DNA of 64,000 nucleotides from DASVVT01 sp036386415 (GCA_036386415.1 DASVVT010000010.1:33766-97765); one strand, 5' to 3'; numbered from the stretch's first letter, positions 36,742 through 45,994 are shown. A program made the numbers and translations. The notes: generated from the letters alone by a model not told the origin.

Positions 36742-36930
36742 TTAACTCTTCAAGCCAGCCTGACGCAATATACTGTTCAACGTGCCAATAGGTAAATCAT
36801 CATTGGGTTTACCTGGTACGGTAACACGTCCTGTCTTGGTCGGATGTTTGAATTGGCGATGGCTTCCTTCAGTAACCACTAGATACCATCCATCATCCTT
36901 AAGCAGCTTCAAAACATCACGTACCTTCAT
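36742..36930 (-). CDS. hicA: HicA-family mRNA interferase toxin
   Basis: 62 residues with the double-stranded-RNA-binding-like fold of HicA. His24 in EGSHRQFKHP is the catalytic residue, and VTVPGKPNDDLPIGTLNSILRQAGL completes the family pattern. It would cleave mRNA unless bound by HicB. Toxin gene first, antitoxin second, as usual for this family. The AT-rich 89 bp upstream (36931-37019) probably carries the promoter, but I cannot place it exactly. Confidence 0.88.
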   Translation of the reverse strand: MKVRDVLKLLKDDGWYLVVTEGSHRQFKHPTKTGRVTVPGKPNDDLPIGTLNSILRQAGLKS

Positions 36931-37019
36931 TTAATGAGCATAATTTTCCCGATTAGTATGGTCAAGATGCCCTCAAGCACAGAATATTATTTTAACGGCT
37001 TGTCGGTTATAACACCATC

Positions 37020-37907
37020 TTACGTGATGAGTCGCTGAAGCCGCTTGGCGCAGTAGAAGGCGACTCTCGCGGGCGAGCGGCGCAGCGCGTCGAGTCCCGT
37101 TATGACTCCGCCCGCTTTGTCGCCCGCGCGCCACTTTGAACCGGCGTTCATCAGGACTTCCGCCGCTTCCCGCTCACGATCTTTCGTCAACACCCAGTTG
37201 CGCTCTCTCGGCGACATGCGCGGCAGGTACATCTCGCGTATGCGCTGCTCTTCGCGCACGAACCCGTCACGCGTCGTCACCGTTTTGCTCGCCGGATGCA
37301 GGCGAAACGCAGAGAGCGGTCGATCCAGCGGGTGATAAAGGACTCCGCCGACCAGCATGCGCAGCCAGTGTTCGAGGTCAAAACAGTAGTGCATGTCTTC
37401 CAGAAAGAGACCGAACTCCTCAAAGGCGTCGCGCCGCCAGAACATGGAGGGCGTCGGCAGAAACGTGTTGACTAAGAGTCGCGCGGCGATGTTTTCCGTC
37501 GGCGGCACGTCCATGAAACCCGGCGACTCGTCCGGCAATCCGAAGGTCAGGCACGTCCCGCACAGCCAGCGCGAGTTTGGCTGCTCCGCGAAATATCTTC
37601 CAACCGTGTGAAACGCGCCCGGCAGATAGACATCGTCGCTGTTCATGTAGGTGGTGATCTCGCCCGTGGCGCGCCTGAGCCCTTTGTTGATGGCATCGGT
37701 CTGCCCGCGATCCGGCTCGCTCACCCAGTAAGCGATTCTATCTTCGTAACGGCGTATGATCTCCGTGCTATTGTCCGTGCTCCCGCCGTCGATGATGATG
37801 TATTCGAGGTCGGGATAGTTCTGGTTGAGCACAGAGAGGATCGTCTCTTCCAGAAACTGCCCCTGGTTGAACGAAGGCGTGACGATAGAGATTTTCGGTA
37901 ACCCCAT
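37020..37907 (-). CDS. family 2 glycosyltransferase
   Basis: 295 residues, GT-A fold. ISIVTPSFNQGQFLEETI, IIIDGGSTDNSTEI and TYMNSDDVYLPGA (metal-binding region) are the family marks. Related to WcaA-like enzymes. Adds a sugar to the glycan on the cytoplasmic side. It lies between the HicAB pair and the GDP-fucose genes. Confidence 0.9.
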   Translation of the reverse strand: MGLPKISIVTPSFNQGQFLEETILSVLNQNYPDLEYIIIDGGSTDNSTEIIRRYEDRIAYWVSEPDRGQTDAINKGLRRATGEITTYMNSDDVYLPGAFHTVGRYFAEQPNSRWLCGTCLTFGLPDESPGFMDVPPTENIAARLLVNTFLPTPSMFWRRDAFEEFGLFLEDMHYCFDLEHWLRMLVGGVLYHPLDRPLSAFRLHPASKTVTTRDGFVREEQRIREMYLPRMSPRERNWVLTKDREREAAEVLMNAGSKWRAGDKAGGVITGLDALRRSPARVAFYCAKRLQRLIT

Positions 37908-37930
37908 GGGTCTTATTCTAAAAAGAGAAG

Positions 37931-38016
37931 ATTAAACGCAAAGGACGCAAAGGTTTTTCGCAGAGGCCGCAAACGATCAACTCCTTTGCGAATACCTTTG
38001 CGTCCTTTGCGTTAAA
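37931..38016. repeat. nonamer-repeat hairpin, ACGCAAAGG unit
   Basis: ATTAAACGCAAAGGACGCAA on the left; CCTTTGCGTCCTTTGCGTTA with TTTAACGC-type ends on the right. Fills most of the gap between the glycosyltransferase start and the Fcl end at 38037. Confidence 0.88.
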
Positions 38017-38036
38017 TTCCTACTGACTACATATCT

Positions 38037-39002
38037 CTATCTTGACGTAGCGGCGCTCGCGGGATGGTTCGCGCGATACCACTCGATGGTCTGTCTGAGG
38101 CCATCCTTGAAGGGTATCTCGGCGACAAATCCGAACGCCTCTTTCGCGCGCATCGTATCAAGGCAGCGGCGTGGCTGTCCATCGGGCTTCGATTCGTCCC
38201 AGACCAGTTTTCCGCGAAACTCCGTCAACTCTGCGATCAGGTGCGCCAGCTCGCGGATGGAGATTTCAAAGCCCGCGCCGATATTGACGGGCTCCGAAGA
38301 ATCGTAGCGCTCGGCGGCCAATAGCAGCCCGCGCGCGCAATCGTCCGCGTGCAGGAACTCACGCGTCGCCCGGCCTGTTCCCCAGATGACCACCTCTTCG
38401 CTCCCCTGCTCCACCGCTTCGACGCATTTTCTGATGAGCGCCGGAATGACGTGCGACGAGTGCGGGTCGAAATTATCGCGCTCTCCATAAAGATTCACAG
38501 GCAGCAGGAAGATGGAGTTGAAGCCGTACTGCTGGCGGTAAGCCTGCGACTGCACCAGCATCATCTTCTTCGCCAGGCCATAGGGCGCGTTCGTCTCTTC
38601 CGGGTAGCCGTTCCACAAATCCTCTTCGCGAAATGGAACGGGAGTATCTTTCGGATACGAGCAGATCGTTCCGGTGGCGACGAATTTTTCGATCCCGCGA
38701 CGGCGAGCCTCTTCTATCAGCTCGACGCCCATGATGAGGTTGTCGTAGAAATAGCGCCCCGGATTGTCGCGGTTCGCGCCGATGCCGCCGACCACAGCCG
38801 CCAGGTGTATGACCATCTCAGGTCGGCTCGCATCGTACATGCGCCTGATCTGATCACGCTCGCGCAGGTCGAACTCTGCGGCGCGCGGGACGAACACCTC
38901 AGCGCCCGCATCCTTCAAGCGGCGGACGACGTATGAGCCTAGAAAGCCCGCGCCGCCCGTGACGCACACGCGCCTCTCTTGCCAGAATCCACTCTCACTC
39001 AT
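38037..39002 (-). CDS. fcl: GDP-L-fucose synthase
   Basis: About 321 residues. VCVTGGAGFLGSYVVRRL is the Rossmann loop; NAPYGLAKKMML holds the catalytic Tyr-x3-Lys, and HADDCARGLLLA is in the substrate region. It epimerises and reduces GDP-4-keto-6-deoxymannose to GDP-L-fucose using NADPH. The start at 39002 overlaps the Gmd stop as ATGA; an upstream start at 39137 would add 45 residues. Confidence 0.93.
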   Translation of the reverse strand: MSESGFWQERRVCVTGGAGFLGSYVVRRLKDAGAEVFVPRAAEFDLRERDQIRRMYDASRPEMVIHLAAVVGGIGANRDNPGRYFYDNLIMGVELIEEARRRGIEKFVATGTICSYPKDTPVPFREEDLWNGYPEETNAPYGLAKKMMLVQSQAYRQQYGFNSIFLLPVNLYGERDNFDPHSSHVIPALIRKCVEAVEQGSEEVVIWGTGRATREFLHADDCARGLLLAAERYDSSEPVNIGAGFEISIRELAHLIAELTEFRGKLVWDESKPDGQPRRCLDTMRAKEAFGFVAEIPFKDGLRQTIEWYRANHPASAATSR

Positions 39003-40042
39003 GCGTGTGAACCTCGCTTGACGACATCTGCGAACTCCACGGGCGCGCCTTTCAAAAACTGCTCGCGCTGCGCCAGTTTCATGTCGGCTTCGACCATCAA
39101 ACGCGCCAGCTCCTTGAAAGTCACCTTCGGCTCCCACCCCAATTTCTGGCGCGCCTTGGTCGTGTCTCCTTGCAGGACATCGACCTCCGCCGGGCGAAAG
39201 TATTTCGGGTCGATCTCGACGTGCTCGCGCCAGTCCATGTCTAGTAGCCCGAAGACCTCTTCGACGAACTCGCGCACGCTGTGCTGCTCGCCTGTGGCGA
39301 TCACGTAATCGTCCGGCTCATCCTGCTGAAGCATCAGCCACATCGCCTCGACGTACTCTTTCGCGTAGCCCCAGTCGCGCCGGGCATCCAGGTTGCCCAG
39401 GTACAGCTTCTCTTGCAGCCCCAGCTTGATGCGCGTCGCGGCGCGCGTAATCTTGCGCGTGACGAAGGTCTCGCCGCGACGCGGGCTCTCGTGATTAAAC
39501 AGGATGCCGTTGCAGGCGAACAGTCCGTAGCTTTCGCGATAATTCACGGTGATGTGATAAGCGTAAGCCTTGGCGCACGCATACGGCGAGCGTGGATAGA
39601 AGGGCGTCTTCTCGCTCTGCGGAATCTCCTGCACCTTGCCGTACAACTCCGAGCTTGAAGCCTGGTAGAACTTAGGCGTGAGGCCAACGTCGCGTATGGC
39701 TTCCAGCAGGCGCACGGTCCCGAGGGCTGTCACCTCGCCCGTATATTCTGGGATGTCGAAAGAGATGCGGACGTGCGACTGCGCGCCGAGGTTGTAAATC
39801 TCTTCGGGCTTGATGTCGCGCAGGATGGTGTTGAGCGAGGTCGCGTCGTTGAGGTCGCCGTAGACCAGTCGCAGGCGTACATCCTCCTCGTGCGGGTCCT
39901 GGTAAATATGGTCTATGCGATCCGTATTGAACGACGACGAGCGGCGGATCACGCCGTAGACTTCGTAGCCTTTCTCAAGCAGCAGCTCTGCGAGGTACGA
40001 TCCGTCCTGTCCTGTGATTCCGGTGATAAGAGCCTTTTTCAT
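38999..40042 (-). CDS. gmd: GDP-mannose 4,6-dehydratase
   Basis: 347 residues. ALITGITGQDGSYLAELLL is the diagnostic N-terminal sequence; ASSSELYGKVQEIPQSE contains the catalytic Ser/Thr-Glu pair and PYACAKAYAYHI the Tyr-x3-Lys. It converts GDP-mannose to GDP-4-keto-6-deoxymannose, which the overlapping fcl product then turns into GDP-fucose. The mannose-1-phosphate guanylyltransferase needed upstream is not in the window. Confidence 0.96.
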   Translation of the reverse strand: MKKALITGITGQDGSYLAELLLEKGYEVYGVIRRSSSFNTDRIDHIYQDPHEEDVRLRLVYGDLNDATSLNTILRDIKPEEIYNLGAQSHVRISFDIPEYTGEVTALGTVRLLEAIRDVGLTPKFYQASSSELYGKVQEIPQSEKTPFYPRSPYACAKAYAYHITVNYRESYGLFACNGILFNHESPRRGETFVTRKITRAATRIKLGLQEKLYLGNLDARRDWGYAKEYVEAMWLMLQQDEPDDYVIATGEQHSVREFVEEVFGLLDMDWREHVEIDPKYFRPAEVDVLQGDTTKARQKLGWEPKVTFKELARLMVEADMKLAQREQFLKGAPVEFADVVKRGSHA

Positions 40043-40125
40043 AAGCTTGTCAGTGCTCGTTTCTATAGAGTGAATGGGCGATCAATAAGCCCATGCCCTT
40101 CAATTTCGCATCCGATGCATCGGAC

Positions 40126-40200
40126 GATCCACGAAAACACACGAAATAACACTAAACAAAGAGGGCTTCCTTCGTGTTACTTCGTGTGTTTTCGTGGATC
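40126..40200. repeat. hairpin with ACACGAA/AACACACGAA units
   Basis: GATCCACGAAAACACACGAA is followed by ATAACAC on the left (40126-40152), with a near-perfect complement on the right (40170-40200). Related to 29728-29796. Lies between gmd and the sulfotransferase gene. Confidence 0.88.
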
Positions 40201-40246
40201 ATTCCCTTCTCCTTTTCTGATCTCGCTCTGATGCTTCGTGTGCATT

Positions 40247-41308
40247 TCAAGCGTGCGGCAGATCACCGGGAGCAACCGGGGCGAGGGCGGGCTGGCTCTC
40301 CGTCTCCGCAGCAGCAGCGCCGCTCGCAGCCCGCTGGCGTCGAAGCAAATGTTTCAGGCGCGCCACGCCTCGCTCCCACCTGGGACGCTTCTCCATCTGC
40401 CGCTCCAGATACCAGTCGAGCGAAAATGTCAGCCAGCGGCGTGTGCGCGTCGGGCTGTGCGAGTCGAGCGCGTCTTGTAGCTCCGCGTAATCATACCCCA
40501 TCTCTTCGACCCTCTCACGACCCAGCCGCCTCAGATAATCATCCGCCACGCGCCAGAACTGAGGCTCGCTGAGAGCCTCCACCCATTTCTGCGCGTTCAA
40601 CGCCACGGGGCGCGTGTGCCGGTAGACACCCTGCTGATCGCCGTAGCGCCAGTGCGGAAGGTTCTGACCATTCGCCTCGATCATCTCCCCCGTGAAATCC
40701 TCTCCCAGCTTCTCGCAGATGCGCCGTAACTCGTGCTGCGGGTTCGCTAGTAACTGCTCATAATGTACGACCAGGCTGCGCGCGCCCGCGAGCGTCGCCC
40801 CTTCCATCAAAAGGCGTGGCGCTTTTATCAGATCGTTCCTGTAGTAATAGAGCCAGCCCCATTGATCCTTGATCCAGGTCTTGATGATCGAATGGAGCGT
40901 CGCGAGCGGGTTGCGCAACAGGATGATGTAATGAGCCTCAGGAAAGACGCTGAGCAGTTCCGGGATGACGAGATAGTAACGCGGCGTCTTGTCCAGAAAG
41001 TAGCGCTTGCCCGAAGCGGCCAAAGCCTGCCCGTAGAGATGCGCGCACATGCGGCGTACACCCTCTACATATTCCTCTTCCCCGCGCGGAATCGTTCCCA
41101 GAAATTCCCGCACGGCCAGTCGCGCCGTCGGCGCGCTGTACTCCGCGTCGTATCCTTCAGAGCGCAAGCCGTAGAGGGGATGGAGCATCAGCCACGGCTC
41201 GCCGACAGTATGAATGGCGGGATGATTGCCCAGCATTCTCTGAAGCATGGTCGAGCCAGCCCTCGGCTGAGAGATCAGGAAGATCAGATTCTCACCTCGC
41301 GTGCTCAT
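40247..41308 (-). CDS. PAPS-dependent sulfotransferase
   Basis: 353 residues. LIFLISQPRAGSTMLQRML is the 5'-phosphosulfate-binding loop and LLRNPLATLHSI the 3'-phosphate-binding region. The family transfers sulfate from PAPS to a hydroxyl or amino group. With a PAPS-making enzyme at 46088 and two more sulfotransferases nearby, sulfation of the glycan is the best guess; the acceptor cannot be told from sequence. Type differs from the pair at 45072 and 48145. Confidence 0.87.
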   Translation of the reverse strand: MSTRGENLIFLISQPRAGSTMLQRMLGNHPAIHTVGEPWLMLHPLYGLRSEGYDAEYSAPTARLAVREFLGTIPRGEEEYVEGVRRMCAHLYGQALAASGKRYFLDKTPRYYLVIPELLSVFPEAHYIILLRNPLATLHSIIKTWIKDQWGWLYYYRNDLIKAPRLLMEGATLAGARSLVVHYEQLLANPQHELRRICEKLGEDFTGEMIEANGQNLPHWRYGDQQGVYRHTRPVALNAQKWVEALSEPQFWRVADDYLRRLGRERVEEMGYDYAELQDALDSHSPTRTRRWLTFSLDWYLERQMEKRPRWERGVARLKHLLRRQRAASGAAAAETESQPALAPVAPGDLPHA

Positions 41309-41334
41309 TTCATTAACTGCTTAAGATTTTCCTT

Positions 41335-41427
41335 CTCTGCGACCTTTGCGAAAACCTTTGCGTCCTTTGCGTTTAGAGAGGAAGTTTAAACGCCGCAGGG
41401 CGCAAAGGGGACGCGCTGGAGGTCGCT
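41335..41427. repeat. nonamer-repeat element with arms in reverse order
   Basis: Here CCTTTGCG units (41343-41372) come first and CGCAAAGG units (41391-41410) second, separated by GTTTAGAGAGGAAGTTTAAAC. The order is opposite to that of the other ACGCAAAGG hairpins, as if the element had been turned inside out or two half-elements joined. Confidence 0.75.
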
Positions 41428-41452
41428 AAGTCTCTGTGCCCCACATATTGAG

Positions 41453-42424
41453 CTAACGAATATCCGGTCTTGAGAGCCCCGCGCGCAGCATGTCCACATG
41501 CTTTTCACGAAGCCCAAGCGCAAGCGCGCGGCGCGCCCCCGCTCGCGCGCCCTCATGCAAGGTGGCATGGCGCACGTCGAAGCCGACATCGGTCATCAAT
41601 CTTGAGACGGCTTCCAGCGATGGCACGAACCAGTTCCAGCCCGCACGCGGCCCACCATCGGCAGACCTTTTCAATGTGTCAGACGCGCCGTAGTAGCCGC
41701 AGAAGCTTCCCTTGCCTTCTCTCGCCATCGTCTCCAGCAAGCATCGGCCTCCGTCCTTGAGACTGTTGAAGACGATGCGCAGCGAGAGCACAGGGTCTGT
41801 CACATGATAAAGGACGCCCGAATAAATCGCGATGTCAAAGCGGTCGTAGAACTTTTCATCCGTGAGCGAATAGAGCGAGCGATTCTCGACCGTGAGGTTA
41901 TCGAGCCCGAACGCGTTCTTCATGTAGTTGACGCAATCGGCGTACTTGCGAACCTCTTCGATGGCGAAAACTTGCGCGCCCATCGCGGCCAGCAGCAGGC
42001 TCATCCCTCCCGTCCAGCAGCCTATGTCCAGCACACGCTTGCCCGCGAGGCTGCGCTCCGGCACACCGCACTCCTCCATGAAGGTCGCCAGCACCTCTAT
42101 GTGGCGGTCGCGCATCGCTCCTTGAAGAGAGAAAGCGCCGAAGTCGTGGTTGTGTCCCCATTCAAACTGGATCGACATGTCGCGCTGGTGCGTCGTATCC
42201 GTGTAACCCTCGATGGCCGCATCACGGTGTCCGATGAGGCTCAGGATGTGCGCCTGAAAATCTTCGGGCGTCTCGTTCTTCAGGTTGGCGACCGTGTAGT
42301 TCTGCTGCATCAACTGTCTGAGAAACTGCGCGCTCTGGCTATTGTTGTACGCGCCGAACGACGGCAGCACGGCTGGCTCGACGGCGCTGCCTCTGCGCGC
42401 CAGTATCTCGCTAATCTTCTTCAT
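41453..42424 (-). CDS. SAM-dependent methyltransferase
   Basis: About 323 residues. Motif I VLDIGCWTGGMSLLLAAMG, FAIEEVRKYAD and IYSGVLYHVTDPVLSLRIV mark a class I methyltransferase; the N-terminal third is a helical region without obvious match. AGGAG lies about six bases before the ATG at 42424, and the gene starts 14 bases before the end of the Wzt gene, so the two are coupled. In other bacteria, glycan-chain-terminating methylation works with Wzt export, so a capping role is possible. Confidence 0.85.
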   Translation of the reverse strand: MKKISEILARRGSAVEPAVLPSFGAYNNSQSAQFLRQLMQQNYTVANLKNETPEDFQAHILSLIGHRDAAIEGYTDTTHQRDMSIQFEWGHNHDFGAFSLQGAMRDRHIEVLATFMEECGVPERSLAGKRVLDIGCWTGGMSLLLAAMGAQVFAIEEVRKYADCVNYMKNAFGLDNLTVENRSLYSLTDEKFYDRFDIAIYSGVLYHVTDPVLSLRIVFNSLKDGGRCLLETMAREGKGSFCGYYGASDTLKRSADGGPRAGWNWFVPSLEAVSRLMTDVGFDVRHATLHEGARAGARRALALGLREKHVDMLRAGLSRPDIR

Positions 42425-43757
42425 CAAAATCTCCTCGCGGAAGCTCCAGCAGCCCGCGCCCGATCCACCCGCTGTCAACCCTCTGGCCTTTCTCCGGCTC
42501 ATGCAGCCAACGGTGCACGACCGTCAACAGACAGCGCGACTGATCCAGCGCCGAACCGCTCTCGTAAACATCATGATTGGCGATGCTCAAAGAAAGAATG
42601 TTGGTCAGGTTCGCATAGTAGCCCTGCATACGGCGTCCGAAGGCCACGTCCAGAAAATAGTTCCCGCCCGTGAAGGGCACGACGGGGAGCACCAGCTCGA
42701 CCTGCCCGCTGCCTTCCAGGTTGGTGATCGGGAAGCCGCTGATCGGCGCGTTGCTCAAGCGCAACACCTCCGTGCCCATCTGCGTCTTAAAGCGCACGAC
42801 GAAGGATGCAGAAGGGATCCGCACGCCCTTTTCCAATTCATACCGGACGCGCAGGATGAGCCCATTGCCCGCCAGCATGTTCTTGAGCGGCCTGTGTTCC
42901 AGATCGAGCAGCTCTATGCCTGTGATTCTGACAGGCCCTTCGCCTTTCAATCTTTCGGCATCCACTTCCCAACTGATAGACTCGCCGTAGGACTCCGCAA
43001 TGTAAGTGTCTATGACGTGTGCGGGCTCTCCGTTCATGACAAGCTGACCACCCGCGAGCAGCATCACTCTCTCGCAAAGCTGGCGGACGGCGGCCAGATC
43101 GTGGCTCACAAAGAGAACTGTGCGTCCCTGTTTCGCCACGTCGCCCATCTTCCCCAGGCACTTTCTTTGAAAGGCCGCATCGCCGACGGCCAACACCTCA
43201 TCGACGACCAGTATCTCAGGCTCCAGGTGTGCGGCCACGGCAAAGGCCAGCCGCACCTGCATGCCGCTGCTGTAGCGTTTGACAGGAGTGTCTATGTACT
43301 GCTCGACCTCCGCGAAGGCGACGATCTCGTCGAACTTACGCTCGATCTCGCGGCGGCTCATGCCGATGATGGAGCCGTTGAGGTAGACGTTCTCGCGCCC
43401 CGTCAGCTCTGGGTGAAAGCCCGTGCCGACTTCGAGCAGACTGCCGACGCGCCCGTAAAGCTCGACTCTACCGGTCGTCGGCTCCGTGATCCGCGAGAGG
43501 ATTTTCAGGAGCGTCGATTTGCCCGCGCCGTTACGGCCTATAATGCCGATGACCTCGCCCGGCGCGACCTCAAAACCGACATCCCTGAGCGCCCATTTCG
43601 TCTCCTGTGCTTTGTGCCCGTTCGAGCGCCGCAGACGGTTGAGCGGCGCTTTGACCGCCCCGGCCAGCGCTTCGCGCACGGTCGAATAGGCCGCCGCCTG
43701 GCGTGCGCCGATGCGGTAACGCTTGCTCAGATTCTCGACTTTGATGATCGGTCTCAT
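42411..43757 (-). CDS. wzt: Wzt-type polysaccharide ABC exporter ATPase
   Basis: 448 residues. ATPase domain (about 1-255) with Walker A GRNGAGKSTLL, signature YSSGMQVRLA and Walker B ILVVDEVLAVGD. A C-terminal beta-sandwich (about 285-435) resembles the Wzt carbohydrate-binding domain, which recognises a capped chain end before export. Pairs with the permease at 44006 to move lipid-linked glycan across the inner membrane. A five-hairpin repeat element lies between the two genes. Confidence 0.92.
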   Translation of the reverse strand: MRPIIKVENLSKRYRIGARQAAAYSTVREALAGAVKAPLNRLRRSNGHKAQETKWALRDVGFEVAPGEVIGIIGRNGAGKSTLLKILSRITEPTTGRVELYGRVGSLLEVGTGFHPELTGRENVYLNGSIIGMSRREIERKFDEIVAFAEVEQYIDTPVKRYSSGMQVRLAFAVAAHLEPEILVVDEVLAVGDAAFQRKCLGKMGDVAKQGRTVLFVSHDLAAVRQLCERVMLLAGGQLVMNGEPAHVIDTYIAESYGESISWEVDAERLKGEGPVRITGIELLDLEHRPLKNMLAGNGLILRVRYELEKGVRIPSASFVVRFKTQMGTEVLRLSNAPISGFPITNLEGSGQVELVLPVVPFTGGNYFLDVAFGRRMQGYYANLTNILSLSIANHDVYESGSALDQSRCLLTVVHRWLHEPEKGQRVDSGWIGRGLLELPRGDFDEED

Positions 43758-43802
43758 TGCGCTGCTAAATTTGTGCGGGAAAGTCCGAGACTTTTTTCTC
43801 TT

Positions 43803-43975
43803 GGCGGCTTCGCCGCTCGTGCTGTGCGGAAAGGCTCTGCCTTTCCGTCTCGCAGCCTATCTTTACCGGCAAGGCTGCGCCTTGCCGTACGCGAGGCGCA
43901 GCCTCGCTGAGGGCTGGGGTAGCGTGCGTCGGAAAGCCAGAGGCTTTCCGCACAGCATAGGCGGCAGAGCCGCGG
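43803..43975. repeat. multi-hairpin element, copy A
   Basis: Six consecutive short palindromes: GGCGGCTTCGCCGC, CGGAAAGGCTCTGCCTTTCC (to 43847), GGCAAGGCTGCGCCTTGCC, GCGAGGCGCAGCCTCGC, CGGAAAGCCAGAGGCTTTCC (to 43950) and GCGGCAGAGCCGC. Lies in the gap between wzm and wzt. A second copy with the same order is at 60672-60839. Confidence 0.9.
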
Positions 43976-44005
43976 TAAAAGTGGCGCGAACTTCCCAACA
44001 TCTAT

Positions 44006-44968
44006 TTAGATAACGTCTGCAAAGCTCTTTTCCATGCGCCGGAACGAGTAGGCGGAATAAACGAGCACGATTAGTGTGATCAGAGCCGAGGCCAAGAGCG
44101 CCGTCCAGTTGAACGCTCTGCCGAACAGTGCGGAGCGGAAGCCTTCGATGATGCCCGCCATCGGATTGAGGATGAGCAGCATCTGCCAGTTCTTCAGAAA
44201 GCTCGCCGGATAGATAATGGGCGACGAGAAGAACCAGAGCTGAATGATGAAGGGCAAAGCGAAGCGCACATCTCTGTATTTGACGTTCAGCGCGGACATC
44301 CACATCCCGACCCCTACGGCCAGCAGCGTCGTCATCAGCACCAGCACCGGCAGCATCAAGAGGTTCAGCGTCACACCGATGCGGTAGTAGATCATCAGGC
44401 CGACGAGCACTGTAAAGGCGATGCCGAATTCAACCAGCCCGGCGGCCACGGCTGCGCCGGGAATGAGCATGCGCGGAAAGTAGACCTTGGTAATCAGGTG
44501 CGAGCTGCCGACGAGGCTGTTGCCGCTGTTGGTGACGGCGTTGGAGAAGAAGAGCCACGGCAAAAGTCCTGCGTAAGCGAAGATCGGGTACGGGATACCG
44601 TCGGTCGGTATGCCCGCCAGGCGTCCGAAGATGAGCGTGAAGATGATCATCGAGCAGACGGGCTGGAGAATCGCCCAGGCGGCTCCGAGCAGTGTCTGCT
44701 TGTAGCGCACCTTGACATCACGCCACGTCAGAAAAAAGAAGAGCTCGCGGGAGAGCCACAGGTCGCGCAGATTCAGAGCCACCCAGGTCTTCGTCGGCTC
44801 AATCGTCACGAGCGGCTTGTCCGGCAAAGAGGTGTGAGGCGCGGCTTCTGCTTTGTCATTGGAAGCAGCCTGCGTCTGGGCAGACACCTTCAGCGCCCCC
44901 GCTCCTTCCTCGCTCACATCCATCACTTCCGACCTGCCCTCCAAGCTTCTCGTCGTCACGCAATTCAT
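44006..44968 (-). CDS. wzm: Wzm-type polysaccharide ABC exporter permease
   Basis: 320 residues. A 60-residue cytoplasmic extension, then ELFFFLTWRDVKVRYKQTLLGAAWA (the amphipathic gate helix and first span) and six hydrophobic spans of the ABC-2 type. Exports glycan with the Wzt ATPase. Start at 44968; an internal ATG at 44923 is an alternative. The presence of this pathway alongside a ligase/polymerase and Wzc is noted separately. Confidence 0.9.
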   Translation of the reverse strand: MNCVTTRSLEGRSEVMDVSEEGAGALKVSAQTQAASNDKAEAAPHTSLPDKPLVTIEPTKTWVALNLRDLWLSRELFFFLTWRDVKVRYKQTLLGAAWAILQPVCSMIIFTLIFGRLAGIPTDGIPYPIFAYAGLLPWLFFSNAVTNSGNSLVGSSHLITKVYFPRMLIPGAAVAAGLVEFGIAFTVLVGLMIYYRIGVTLNLLMLPVLVLMTTLLAVGVGMWMSALNVKYRDVRFALPFIIQLWFFSSPIIYPASFLKNWQMLLILNPMAGIIEGFRSALFGRAFNWTALLASALITLIVLVYSAYSFRRMEKSFADVI

Positions 44969-44987
44969 CCTTCGCTACAAAGGGGTG

Positions 44988-45075
44988 ATTAAACGCAAAG
45001 GGCGCAAAGTGCATCGCAAAGGAGTTGACACTTTGCGATCTCCAGCGTCGTCCCCTTTGCGTCCTTTGCGTTTAA
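44988..45075. repeat. nonamer-repeat hairpin, ACGCAAAGG unit
   Basis: The ends ATTAAACGC and GCGTTTAAT are exact complements, enclosing CAAAGGGCGCAAAG units and their complement. It spans the gap from the wzm start to the stop of the sulfotransferase at 45072, and the last complementary bases include that stop codon. Confidence 0.9.
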
Positions 45076-45992
45076 TCTCTATTCACTTTACTACCGCTCA
45101 TCGCCGCCCTCACTTTCGGGATCGTCGAGCGCGTCAGCAGGTAGCCTCGCCACGCCGCCCCGTAGACCTTGTTGTTGCGTTGAAAGCGCCGCAGATCATT
45201 GGCGAAGCTTGCGCCCTGTTCCGCGACGGCCTCTTCAAATCTCTGCCGCGCATATTCATAGAGCGCCATGTCCAGCTCGTTATGCTTTTCGATCAAGCTC
45301 AGGGTCTCTCGCGGCACTTGTCGTTTGGCGATCCGTCCCTTCGTCACATTTTGCTTCACGTAATAGACGTTTCTCCAACCGAGCCGCCGCTTGAGCAGCA
45401 GGAGCGATTCGTCAAAATTTTCCGCCAGCCCGACGAGCGTGAAATGATCTCTCAGGTTCGCCCTGGCGATCTCCAGAATATCCACATCGCCCGCCTCTTC
45501 ATTAACGCCCTGACCATTGTTCCAGAGCTTGGCGTTCACCTTCTCCACGCCGCTGATCAATCTGGTCTGATCGTTGTTCGCTCCTATCGCCGCACGCTCC
45601 CTGACGAAATCGTCCAGCCCCATGCGCCCCTGTTCGACCTCCCTGTGGTGGCCGACGCCCGGCGAGCGCCGCACAAAATAGTAATGCGAGACGATGCGGT
45701 CAACCGGATCGCGCAGCATCGTGATGTAGGTCGCAGGCACGCTCAAATACTTGTGCAGGCCATACGGCATGTGCCCCTTTAAGAGCCTGATCTTCGATCT
45801 GCGCTCCAGCGGCAGCTCTATGAACTCCTTGATCGACTTCGACGGCGTCATGCCGGAAATAGTGAAGGTCACACTGGGCGCAAACTGCCTCTCGATGACG
45901 CTGTGCAAGGTCGTGCCTCCCGCCTTTGGAATATGCAGAAAGAGCAACGCCCGCGCATCTTCTGCGACCACACTCTCGGCGGGATGTTTCAT
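45072..45992 (-). CDS. sulfotransferase (family 2 type)
   Basis: 306 residues. LLFLHIPKAGGTTLHSVIE is the 5'-phosphosulfate loop and YITMLRDPVDRIVSHYYF the 3'-phosphate region of the Sulfotransfer_2 family, which in animals modifies heparan or chondroitin. Neighbour of the Sat-CysC gene. It is a close paralogue of the gene at 48145, sharing two long identical DNA stretches in just these motif regions. Its stop codon lies within the nonamer repeat arm. Confidence 0.88.
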   Translation of the reverse strand: MKHPAESVVAEDARALLFLHIPKAGGTTLHSVIERQFAPSVTFTISGMTPSKSIKEFIELPLERRSKIRLLKGHMPYGLHKYLSVPATYITMLRDPVDRIVSHYYFVRRSPGVGHHREVEQGRMGLDDFVRERAAIGANNDQTRLISGVEKVNAKLWNNGQGVNEEAGDVDILEIARANLRDHFTLVGLAENFDESLLLLKRRLGWRNVYYVKQNVTKGRIAKRQVPRETLSLIEKHNELDMALYEYARQRFEEAVAEQGASFANDLRRFQRNNKVYGAAWRGYLLTRSTIPKVRAAMSGSKVNRD

Positions 45993-45994
45993 AA

